Positions 1 to 5,453 are shown, counted from the stretch's first letter. The stretch: DNA of 6,039 bases from Bacteroidales bacterium (GCA_018433265.1 JAHDRO010000183.1:1-6039), one strand, 5' to 3'. Notes: a model not told the origin generated them from the letters alone. Numbers and translations are program-made.

Positions 1-1
1 G

Positions 2-335
2 CATGAATATCGCCATTGTTTTGTTAAACGTTCAACAATATCGCAACTAAGAAATATGTCGTTTGAAGGTGCTGTATTTCTTATCTCAGCAATTTTATTC
101 ATTGTTTAATTGGGTCTGGGCATAATCGGAAATAAGGAATGGGACTGGAAAAAATCACTTTTCTTTCAGGGGCATGTTTCTTTTATTTGTTTTTATAACG
201 GTTCCGGAACATTTCCTGAAAGAGCACCTGCATGACCATATCGTGAAAAAGCATTTATTTTCATTTGCCAATAATCCTGTCAGTAAGAATCTATACATTA
301 TCTTATTAATAGCTGTTTTGATTGGAATTATATAG
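2..335 (+). pseudogene. Decayed C-terminal part of a membrane permease (SO_0444/COG0701-like)
   Basis: No intact gene lies here, but two frames join into one protein-like tail. The frame of position 2 reads a hydrophobic stretch (GAVFLISAILFIV), a TAA stop at 107-109, then LGLGIIGNKEWDWKKSLFF up to about 168. The text continues in another frame from 174 as MFLLFVFITVPEHFLKEHL, then HDHIVKKHL, ending with TAG at 333-335. Removing one G from the GGGG run at 169-172 joins the two halves smoothly (FFQGMFLLFVF). The hydrophobic helix followed by a His-rich PEHF...HxHxxxKKH tail resembles the C-terminus of COG0701/SO_0444-type Cu/Zn efflux permeases; that family name is from memory and uncertain. 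The residues after KKHL no longer look like the family. At least one stop and one frameshift make it nonfunctional unless they are sequencing errors. The gene's N-terminal part would lie left of the window. Confidence 0.5.
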
Positions 336-478
336 GGAGCATAAGCATTGATGAAGAGTGGATGCAGCTTGCCAATTTATTTGAGTTTGAAAAAGTGCAG
401 GTGTTAAATATTAATAATGGCGAGCGGTTTGAAACATAGATTGTTAAAGAAAAAAAGGCAGCCATGATATCATATTAA
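320..478 (+). pseudogene. panD: Remnant of panD (aspartate 1-decarboxylase), truncated and with an internal stop
   Basis: The frame of position 335 reads DWNYIGSISIDEEWMQLANL, then FEFEKVQVLNINNGERFET, an amber TAG at 437-439, and IVKEKK. This matches the core of aspartate 1-decarboxylase, the pyruvoyl enzyme that makes beta-alanine for pantothenate. It keeps the Gly-Ser self-cleavage site within YxGS (E. coli Gly24-Ser25) and the NNGERFET segment. The TAG sits where E. coli PanD has catalytic Tyr58. The first ~18 residues (with the active-site lysine) are absent. The conserved ERGS...NGAAA region after the tyrosine is also missing; the frame ends with AAMISY and TAA at 476-478, perhaps the family's ...ISY end joined by an internal deletion. 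The 5' part overlaps the end of the permease remnant in another frame. A working panD should exist elsewhere if the organism makes pantothenate. Confidence 0.75.
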
Positions 479-513
479 AAGTATTTTAATGAACATATGT
501 TCTTTTAAAATGT

Positions 514-522
514 TATATTTGT
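514..522 (+). promoter_or_regulatory. Bacteroidota-type -7 promoter element for the cluster
   Basis: TATATTTGT fits the Bacteroidota -7 consensus TAnnTTTGY exactly. Transcription would start near 527-531, about 20 bases before the ATG at 549. No convincing -33 TTTG is seen at the usual distance upstream. The site follows the gene remnants and precedes the first gene of the cluster, so it is the likely promoter of that transcript. Confidence 0.55.
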
Positions 523-548
523 ACCGAAAATTTTTAAAATTAAAAAAA

Positions 549-863
549 ATGACAATAGCAATACCGGTATCAAATAAAAGTATTGATTCATCGTTGGACG
601 ACCGTTTCGGGCGTTGTCCGTTTTTTTGTTTGTATAATTTAGAAACCAGACAAATTGAATTTCTGGAAAACAGCATGAAAAACGGCTCTGGGGGCGTAGG
701 TCCGCAGGTAGTTGAATTTTTAGCGAATAACGGCGTAAACAAAGTTTATGCGGTGGAGTTTGGCCCCAAAGCAAAAGAGATGCTTGATAAATTAAAAATT
801 GAAACACAGGTAGTAAATAGCAAACAAACTGTACGTGAAATAATTGAATTGTTTAACCTTTAA
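549..863 (+). CDS. NifX/NifB-family Mo-Fe cluster-binding-like protein (MTH1175-type), copy 1
   Basis: A 104-residue protein of the dinitrogenase iron-molybdenum cofactor family (PF02579; small single-domain members such as MTH1175). It opens with the typical first strand MTIAIPVS, then DRFGRCPFF (residues 18-26; Cys23 and Cys27), and the conserved GSGGVGPQ turn (46-53), followed by VVEFLANNGVNKV and a C-terminal helix. Family members bind or carry FeMo-co-like or other Fe-S clusters; stand-alone members mostly have no assigned role. The frame is open back to an ATG at 489, but that 20-residue extension (MNICSFKMLYLYRKFLKLKK) lacks family similarity and spans the promoter at 514-522, so the start at 549 is chosen. 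The leader is A-rich without Shine-Dalgarno. The next gene starts 12 bases after the stop. Family assignment is firm; the bound cofactor is unknown. Confidence 0.9.
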   Translation: MTIAIPVSNKSIDSSLDDRFGRCPFFCLYNLETRQIEFLENSMKNGSGGVGPQVVEFLANNGVNKVYAVEFGPKAKEMLDKLKIETQVVNSKQTVREIIELFNL

Positions 864-875
864 AATTAATGAATT

Positions 876-1217
876 ATGCCACAAGGAGATCGTACCGGAC
901 CAATGGGACAAGGTTCCAGAACCGGAAGAGCATTAGGTTTTTGCTCGGGATATGATACCCCGGGCTACACAAAAGGATTCGGAGGAGGTATGGGCAGAGG
1001 ATATGGTTTTGGAAGAAGTCGTGGAAGGGGCATGGGTTATGGAAGAAGCCGTAACTTTGGAAGTGCCTTTACCGGATTCTTTCAGGGTTTACCATGGACA
1101 CAATCAACCAGTAAAGAAGATGAAGTAAAAATGCTCAAAGCCCAGGCTGAATCGCTGAAACGTAGCCAGAAAGATATTGAAAAGAGATTGAGTGAGCTTG
1201 AAAAAGAGAATGAATAG
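876..1217 (+). CDS. DUF5320-type Gly/Arg-rich protein with C-terminal coiled coil
   Basis: A 113-residue protein with the DUF5320 signature start: MPQGDRTGPMGQGSRTGRAL (1-20), then GFCSGYDTPGY (21-31) with the only cysteine, Cys23. Residues 33-60 are a low-complexity run of Gly, Arg, Phe and Tyr (GRGYGFGRSRGRGMGYGRSR). From about 79 to 113 follows a highly charged helix (SKEDEVKMLKAQAESLKRSQ, then KDIEKRLSELEKENE) that fits a short coiled coil and may make it oligomeric. Proteins of this family sit beside NifX/MTH1175-like and MinD-ferredoxin genes in many anaerobes, and no biochemical role is established to my knowledge. No signal peptide or membrane segment is seen, so it should be cytoplasmic. 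It lies between the two NifX-like genes, 12 bases after the first and 121 bases before the second. Confidence 0.85.
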   Translation: MPQGDRTGPMGQGSRTGRALGFCSGYDTPGYTKGFGGGMGRGYGFGRSRGRGMGYGRSRNFGSAFTGFFQGLPWTQSTSKEDEVKMLKAQAESLKRSQKDIEKRLSELEKENE

Positions 1218-1228
1218 ATTATTGGCAC

Positions 1229-1290
1229 TGAATGTCCGGTAGTAGTTAGTCTATAGACAATAATCATTAAACTACTTGCCGGGCATTTCA
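1229..1290. other. Strong bulged stem-loop with a palindrome in its loop
   Basis: The arm TGAATGTCCGGTAGTAGTT (1229-1247) pairs with 1270-1290 in 19 pairs, including two G-U pairs, with two single-base bulges on the 3' side. The 22-base loop contains the perfect 10-bp palindrome GTCTATAGAC (1249-1258). The stem is not directly followed by a T tract on either strand, so it is not a standard intrinsic terminator. A small A/T hairpin (AAAAAC-TGA-GTTTTT, 1294-1308) follows and ends in a T run. It could be an mRNA processing or stability element, an attenuating terminator, or a remnant repeat. Confidence 0.7.
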
Positions 1291-1338
1291 ATTAAAAACT
1301 GAGTTTTTTAGAAACTAAAATTTAATTATATCAATCAA

Positions 1339-1677
1339 ATGAAACAAATAATAGCTATTCCAACCATTAACAATTGCTTATGCCAGCATTTCGGGCATTG
1401 TGAAAAGTTTATACTTTTTGAGACAGAAAATAAAAAAATAACAGGTGAAAAATACCTGACCCCGCCACCACATGAGCCGGGCGTTTTACCGGCATGGCTG
1501 GCACAGCAGGGAGCCACGCATATAATTGCCGGGGGAATGGGACAGCGTGCCGTTTCATTGTTTAATCAACAGAATATACAGGTGATTACCGGAGCCGAAG
1601 AAAAACCAGCCAGGATTTTAGCCGAAGAATTTTTAGAAGATAAACTTACAACAGGAGTAAATGCCTGCGATCATTAA
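1339..1677 (+). CDS. NifX/NifB-family Mo-Fe cluster-binding-like protein (MTH1175-type), copy 2
   Basis: A 112-residue second member of the PF02579 family. It begins MKQIIAIPT and carries CLCQHFGHCEKF (13-24; Cys13, Cys15, Cys21 with His17 and His20), a longer PPPHEPGVLPAWL segment (42-54), the conserved IIAGGMGQRA loop (62-71), and a C-terminal TGVNACDH with Cys110 and the last residue His112. This Cys/His-rich version is clearly different from the first copy, which has only two cysteines and GVGPQ in place of HEPGVLP. The extra ligands fit binding of an Fe-S or other metal cluster; this is inference. It follows the DUF5320-type gene after 121 bases holding a strong stem-loop, so its expression could be set apart from the first two genes. 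No TAnnTTTG promoter is seen directly upstream. Family firm, function unknown. Confidence 0.9.
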   Translation: MKQIIAIPTINNCLCQHFGHCEKFILFETENKKITGEKYLTPPPHEPGVLPAWLAQQGATHIIAGGMGQRAVSLFNQQNIQVITGAEEKPARILAEEFLEDKLTTGVNACDH

Positions 1678-1884
1678 GATTACGCATACCGATTGTATTA
1701 AATGCTTTCTTGAATAATATACCCTATGACATTGCCAAGGATATAATTGTCAGGTTATGGCATGCCTTGGCAGGTAACAGAATTGATTTCGGGCCGCCAA
1801 AACAATTTGACGTTTTCAAGGCATTGTTCGAAGCTGTTAATAAAATCCACCCATTGAAAAAGAGATTTAGCATTAATAACAACA
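1644..1884 (+). other. Unrecognised open frame without an ATG, probably a gene remnant
   Basis: The 207 bases between the second NifX-like gene and the first MinD-type gene hold an open frame from 1644 that has no ATG. The first usable start is TTG at 1710, and the frame runs on to 1979, overlapping the next gene by 95 bases. The part before that gene reads like real protein: IPYDIAKDIIVRLWHALAGN, then RIDFGPPKQFDVFKALFEAV, then NKIHPLKKRF. I do not recognise the family. A second short frame, ATG at 1661 to TAA at 1717 (MPAIIKITHTDCIKCFLE), overlaps its beginning, and a frameshift between them is possible. The lack of ATG and the long overlap argue for a decayed gene rather than an active one. 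No promoter motif or T-tracted terminator is seen here. Confidence 0.25.
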
Positions 1885-2745
1885 ATGAAAATTGCCATTA
1901 CCAGCGGGAAAGGGGGAACAGGGAAAACAACGGTGAGCACCGGATTATTCCACATCCTCACAAAATATATGAAATATAATGTTCAGTTATTGGATTGTGA
2001 CGTAGAAGAACCTGACTGTCACATATTTATTAAAGCATCCGAATCGGTAAGATTTCCTGTAAATATATCTATTCCAAGGATAGACACCGAAAAATGTACA
2101 TTTTGTGGTAAATGTAAAATTGCATGTGCTTTTAATGCCATTGTTATGTTGCCTCCTGCAAATTTTATAGAGGTTAATGAAAGTTTATGTCATGGATGTG
2201 GAGCTTGTGCCTATGTTTGTGCTGACGGTGCAATTTCTGAAAATCAAATAAAAATAGGCGAAATTGCTCACTTCGATTATTTTGCCAAAGACGAATTTAT
2301 TGAAGGCAGGCTAAAAATTGGTAAAGCGTTGCAAACTCCTGTTATAAAGGAAACGATTAAGCATGCTAAAGATAAAGGCATTATATTGTTTGATTCCCCA
2401 CCGGGAACATCATGCCCTGTCGTTGCAACAGCTTCAAAAGCCGATTATGTGGTTATGGTTACTGAACCCACACCTTTCGGCCTGCATGATTTAAAACTAA
2501 TGGTTGATACGGTAAGGCAACTTGGCAAAAAACACGGGATAATTGTGAATAAGGCTGGCCTCGACTATAAGCCCTTGTATGATTATATTCAGCAAAACAA
2601 TATTTACCTTATTGGTGAAATACCCTTCAGGAAAGAACTGGCCGGGGCATACTCAAAAGGCGAAATAATTGCAGAAAACAGCGATGAAATGAAAAATATT
2701 TTCACAGGTATTTTAAACAATATATTGAATGGAAAAGCCTTATGA
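1885..2745 (+). CDS. MinD-superfamily P-loop ATPase with inserted 2x[4Fe-4S] ferredoxin domain, copy 1
   Basis: A 286-residue protein of the COG1149 type. Residues 7-16 form the deviant Walker A motif SGKGGTGKTT with the signature lysine Lys9; DCDVEEPD (37-44) is the switch I-like Asp loop and FDSPPGTSCP (169-178) the Walker B/switch II region. Between them a ferredoxin insert carries two CxxCxxCxxxC motifs: Cys71, 74, 77, 81 and Cys102, 105, 108, 112, enough for two [4Fe-4S] clusters. After them come TEPTPFGLHDL (193-203) and VNKAGLD (221-227), typical of the MinD fold. The ATPase probably couples nucleotide state to electron or cluster transfer, but no client is established for this family to my knowledge. 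There is no membrane-targeting helix, so it should be cytoplasmic. Its end overlaps the next gene by 17 bases, which suggests translational coupling. Confidence 0.95.
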   Translation: MKIAITSGKGGTGKTTVSTGLFHILTKYMKYNVQLLDCDVEEPDCHIFIKASESVRFPVNISIPRIDTEKCTFCGKCKIACAFNAIVMLPPANFIEVNESLCHGCGACAYVCADGAISENQIKIGEIAHFDYFAKDEFIEGRLKIGKALQTPVIKETIKHAKDKGIILFDSPPGTSCPVVATASKADYVVMVTEPTPFGLHDLKLMVDTVRQLGKKHGIIVNKAGLDYKPLYDYIQQNNIYLIGEIPFRKELAGAYSKGEIIAENSDEMKNIFTGILNNILNGKAL

Positions 2746-3625
2746 AATAGTAATTTTAAGCGGTAAAGGAGGTACAGGGAAAACCAGCATAACAGCAGCA
2801 TTTGCATTTTTGGCAAAGAATGCTGTTTTTACCGATTGTGATGTAGATGCTGCTGACTTACACATGGTTCTGTCACCGGAAGTTTATCATCAGGAAAACT
2901 TTCCAAGTGGCGCAAAAGCTGTTGTCAATAAAAACACATGTACCGTATGTGGTTTGTGCAAAGATTTGTGCCGCTTAGATGCCATTAGTATAATTGACAA
3001 TGAAATCCAAATTGATGAATTTGCGTGCGAGGGTTGCGGGTTATGCTCAATTGCTTGTCCGGTTGAAGCAATAACAATAAAAAATTACGATAAAAACCAC
3101 ATTTACTTTGCAGATTGCCGCTTTGGCCCGATGATATACGGGAAATTAGGCATCGCCGAAGAAAATTCAGGCAAACTGGTTTCAAAAATAAGGCTATATG
3201 CTAAAGATATTGCCCAAAAACATCATTCTGAAATGATTATTACAGATGGCCCTCCGGGCATAGGCTGCCCTGTTATTTCATCGGTATCTGGTTCCGACCT
3301 TGTAGTTGCTGTTACCGAACCGACCCTGTCGGGTTGGCATGACCTTGAAAGGCTTATTAACCTGATTAAGCAATTTCATACTCCTGTTAAAGTAATTATT
3401 AATAAATATGACTTGAATGAAGATATGTGTTCTGTTATTGAAAACAAGCTCGATAACATGAATGTAGAAGTTCTTGGCAGAATCCCATATGATATATCAA
3501 TGATTAATGCATTGCTGGAAGCCAAAACCATCAATGAGTTTGAGCCGAACGGATTAATAGCAAACAAACTTAATGAAATATGGAACAACATAACAACAAA
3601 AATATATGAACACAAAAGCATTTGA
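2729..3625 (+). CDS. MinD-superfamily P-loop ATPase with inserted 2x[4Fe-4S] ferredoxin domain, copy 2
   Basis: A 298-residue paralogue of the gene before it, with the same order of parts. These are LSGKGGTGKTS (10-20) as deviant Walker A, DCDVDAAD (36-43), a ferredoxin insert with Cys71, 74, 77, 81 and Cys100, 103, 106, 110, then TDGPPGIGCP (172-181), TEPTLSGWHDLERL (196-209) and INKYDLN (224-230). It differs through most of the text and has an extra cysteine, Cys130, in the ADCRFGP segment, where copy 1 has DYFAKDEF. Tandem pairs of this kind are typical for the family, and the two chains plausibly form a heterodimer across the ATP site, as MinD-fold proteins dimerise; this is inference. 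The ATG at 2729 lies inside the end of copy 1, and the gene's own end overlaps the Mrp gene by 20 bases, so all three should be made together. Confidence 0.95.
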   Translation: MEKPYEIVILSGKGGTGKTSITAAFAFLAKNAVFTDCDVDAADLHMVLSPEVYHQENFPSGAKAVVNKNTCTVCGLCKDLCRLDAISIIDNEIQIDEFACEGCGLCSIACPVEAITIKNYDKNHIYFADCRFGPMIYGKLGIAEENSGKLVSKIRLYAKDIAQKHHSEMIITDGPPGIGCPVISSVSGSDLVVAVTEPTLSGWHDLERLINLIKQFHTPVKVIINKYDLNEDMCSVIENKLDNMNVEVLGRIPYDISMINALLEAKTINEFEPNGLIANKLNEIWNNITTKIYEHKSI

Positions 3626-4418
3626 AAAAATAGAAATGCCCGGCGTTAAAAACATTATTGTAGTAGCTTCGGGAAAAGGCGGTGTCGGGAAATCTACCAT
3701 TGCCGTAAACCTAGCAGTTTCACTGGCAAGGCAGGGATATAAAACAGCTTTGGTGGATGCCGATTTATATGGACCTTCGATACCCATGATGTTTGGTGTA
3801 CAGAACGCAAAGCCTTTAGGAATAACAAAAGACGGCAAAGAAACAATTCTACCCATTGAGAAATTCGGGGTAAAAATGGTTTCCATCGGCTTTTTTATTT
3901 CACCTGGACAATCACTTATCTGGCGTGGCCCCATGGCATCAAATGGGTTAACGCAACTATTCAAGGATACAGACTGGGGCGAAATAGATTTTATGATTGT
4001 GGACTTTCCGCCGGGAACCGGTGATATACAACTTACCACGATCCAGAAACTTAACCTTGCTGGGTCAATAATAGTTACAACCCCACAGGAAGTTGCTATT
4101 TCAGATGCAAGGAAAGCAGCCTCCATGTTTACAAATCCTGATTTGAACGTTCCCATACTTGGAATAATTGAAAATATGGCATGGTTTACACCAGCCAACC
4201 ATCCGGATGAAAAATATTTTATTTTTGGAAAAGGAGGTGGAGAAAAAATGGCTCAAGAGTTCCAAACAAGGCTTTTAGGACAAATTCCCATCGTACTGGA
4301 AATAGGAGAAGTATCTGACAAAGGTACAACTATATACAACCAGCCCGACCAGACAATTATAGAATTGTTTGATAAGATTTCAAGCCAGATTAATGAATTA
4401 TTAAAAGTGAAAATATGA
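3606..4418 (+). CDS. mrp: Mrp/ApbC/NBP35-family Fe-S cluster carrier ATPase
   Basis: A 270-residue Mrp-family ATPase. It has MPGVKNIIVVASGKGGVGKS (11-30) with the deviant Walker A, VDADLYGPSIPMMFG (50-64), the IWRGPMASNGLTQLF signature (105-119), DFPPGTGD (133-140), TTPQEVAISDARKA (158-171) and FIFGKGGGEKMA (205-216). Family members carry [4Fe-4S] clusters and deliver them to apoproteins. Two usual parts are missing: the N-terminal ~95-residue DUF59 (FSCA) domain, and the CxxC that bridges the cluster between subunits, replaced here by WFTPANHPDEKY (193-204). I know Mrp proteins of Bacteroidota with a similar WFTPAE sequence instead of CxxC, so the loss looks like a lineage trait. The start at 3606 overlaps the previous gene by 20 bases; Met11 (3636) is an alternative. 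The stop overlaps the next ATG by 4 bases. Confidence 0.95.
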   Translation: MNTKAFEKIEMPGVKNIIVVASGKGGVGKSTIAVNLAVSLARQGYKTALVDADLYGPSIPMMFGVQNAKPLGITKDGKETILPIEKFGVKMVSIGFFISPGQSLIWRGPMASNGLTQLFKDTDWGEIDFMIVDFPPGTGDIQLTTIQKLNLAGSIIVTTPQEVAISDARKAASMFTNPDLNVPILGIIENMAWFTPANHPDEKYFIFGKGGGEKMAQEFQTRLLGQIPIVLEIGEVSDKGTTIYNQPDQTIIELFDKISSQINELLKVKI

Positions 4419-5335
4419 TTGCTTTTGGCCCCATATCATCACGCAGGCTTGGTTTAAGCCTTGGAATTAATAATATTGTTTCGCATAAGATTTGTTCTTA
4501 TAGTTGTGTATATTGCCAGATTGGTGATACAAAGAATAAAACACTAATGCGGCAAAATTTTTATGAACCGGAAAAGCTGGTGGAAGATGTAGAAAACCAT
4601 TTAAAAAAACTAGACAAAGACCATGCGCCCGATTTTCTCACCTTTGTTGCCAATGGTGAACCAACGCTGGATATCAACCTGGGAATAGAAATAACTTTGT
4701 TAAAGAAGCTCGGCATTCCCATAGCAGTTATTACCAATTCATCACTTATTCAGGATAAGCATGTCCAGGACGATTTAATGGAAGCTAACTGGGTTTCGGT
4801 TAAGGTTGATTCAGTTGCTGAAGCAATCTGGAATAAAATCAACCGGCCATTGACAGGAATAAATTTTGAAAAAATTATTGAAGGGTTGCTGAGTTTTGCT
4901 TCAAATTATAAGGGTAAACTAAATACCGAAACCATGCTCGTTGAAGGAATTAATGATTCAACCGGCCTGTTGAAACAAAATGCCTCATTTATTGCCAAAC
5001 TAAACCCGCAAAAAGCCTATCTTTCAATCCCGACTCGTCCGCCGGCATTAAAAGATGTTAAGCCTGTTTCGGAAGAAAAAATAACAGAAGCCTGGCAAAT
5101 ATATCAGGAAGCAGGCCTTACCACGGAACTTCTTACCGGTTTTGAAGGAACTGATACAGGATTTACAGGCAATGCTTTTGATGATATTTTAAATATTACA
5201 GCTGTCCATCCATTAAGGGAAGATACCATTACAAAACTTCTGAAACAAAACAAAACCAGCCTTTCTGTAATTAATTCGCTCATTGCCCAGGAACTTATAA
5301 AAAGCATCAATTACAAGGGAAAACATATTATGTAA
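4415..5335 (+). CDS. Radical SAM protein (COG0731-like)
   Basis: A 306-residue radical SAM enzyme. FGPISSRRLGLSLGIN (4-19) opens the barrel, and CSYSCVYC (27-34) is the CxxxCxxC motif whose Cys27, 31 and 34 hold the [4Fe-4S] cluster that cleaves S-adenosylmethionine. VANGEPTLD (78-86) is the GGE-like SAM-binding motif, followed by ITNSSLI (106-112), NRPLTG (143-148) and SIPTRPP (204-210). Residues ~264-306 (HPLREDTITKLLKQNKTSLS, then VINSLIAQELIKS) look like a small winged-helix add-on. The family is grouped with TYW1-like proteins by sequence, but these bacterial members are not known to modify tRNA, and the substrate is unknown. The ATGA overlap with the Mrp gene ties it to the Fe-S ATPases; a role in cofactor or cluster building is inferred from that. 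It is the last gene of the cluster. Confidence 0.93.
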   Translation: MIAFGPISSRRLGLSLGINNIVSHKICSYSCVYCQIGDTKNKTLMRQNFYEPEKLVEDVENHLKKLDKDHAPDFLTFVANGEPTLDINLGIEITLLKKLGIPIAVITNSSLIQDKHVQDDLMEANWVSVKVDSVAEAIWNKINRPLTGINFEKIIEGLLSFASNYKGKLNTETMLVEGINDSTGLLKQNASFIAKLNPQKAYLSIPTRPPALKDVKPVSEEKITEAWQIYQEAGLTTELLTGFEGTDTGFTGNAFDDILNITAVHPLREDTITKLLKQNKTSLSVINSLIAQELIKSINYKGKHIM

Positions 5336-5436
5336 GAAACTATCATTTTTGAAATAAAAAGGAAGGCTTTATTAAAAATTTTGCAATATTATTTTTACTC
5401 TTTATCTTTGCATTCCTTAAATAGAAGATAGTTCTT
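5334..5436. repeat. Nested imperfect inverted repeats around a promoter
   Basis: The outer arms AAGAAACTATC (5334-5344) and GATAGTTCTT (5427-5436) are complementary with one extra A. The inner arms AAGGAAGGC (5359-5367) and GCATTCCTT (5410-5418) are complementary with one mismatch. They are in nested order, so the stretch can fold into one long interrupted hairpin. The tRNA promoter's -33 element lies between the arms, and its -7 element runs two bases into the inner right arm. There is no other gene in this gap. Confidence 0.4.
5379..5411 (+). promoter_or_regulatory. Bacteroidota-type promoter for tRNA-Pro
   Basis: TTTTG (5379-5383) and TATCTTTGC (5403-5411) match the -33 and -7 elements of Bacteroidota promoters, with 19 bases between them. 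Transcription should start near 5416-5420, about 35 bases before the tRNA. This is the best-spaced promoter in the window. Confidence 0.75.
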
Positions 5437-5453
5437 ATTTTGTTTTAATTAAT

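Noticed and set aside
1..102. Open frame on the - strand beginning MNKIAEIRNTAPSNDIF and running off the left edge
   Set aside because: The + strand here reads as the hydrophobic tail of a permease remnant, and no promoter or familiar motif supports the - strand frame. It is too short to judge, so I treat it as an antisense shadow.
437..439. TAG in the panD remnant as a recoded (pyrrolysine-type) codon
   Set aside because: The frame also lacks its N-terminal part and the conserved region after the tyrosine, so the gene is decayed anyway, and nothing in the window suggests amber recoding.
1294..1309. AAAAAC-TGA-GTTTTTT as an intrinsic terminator
   Set aside because: The stem is only six pairs and nearly all A-T, without a GC core, so it is unlikely to terminate on its own.
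3554..4198. Long 214-codon open frame on the - strand opposite mrp
   Set aside because: It is antisense to an unmistakable Mrp ATPase, shows no recognisable domain and has no promoter; long shadows are common opposite conserved genes.
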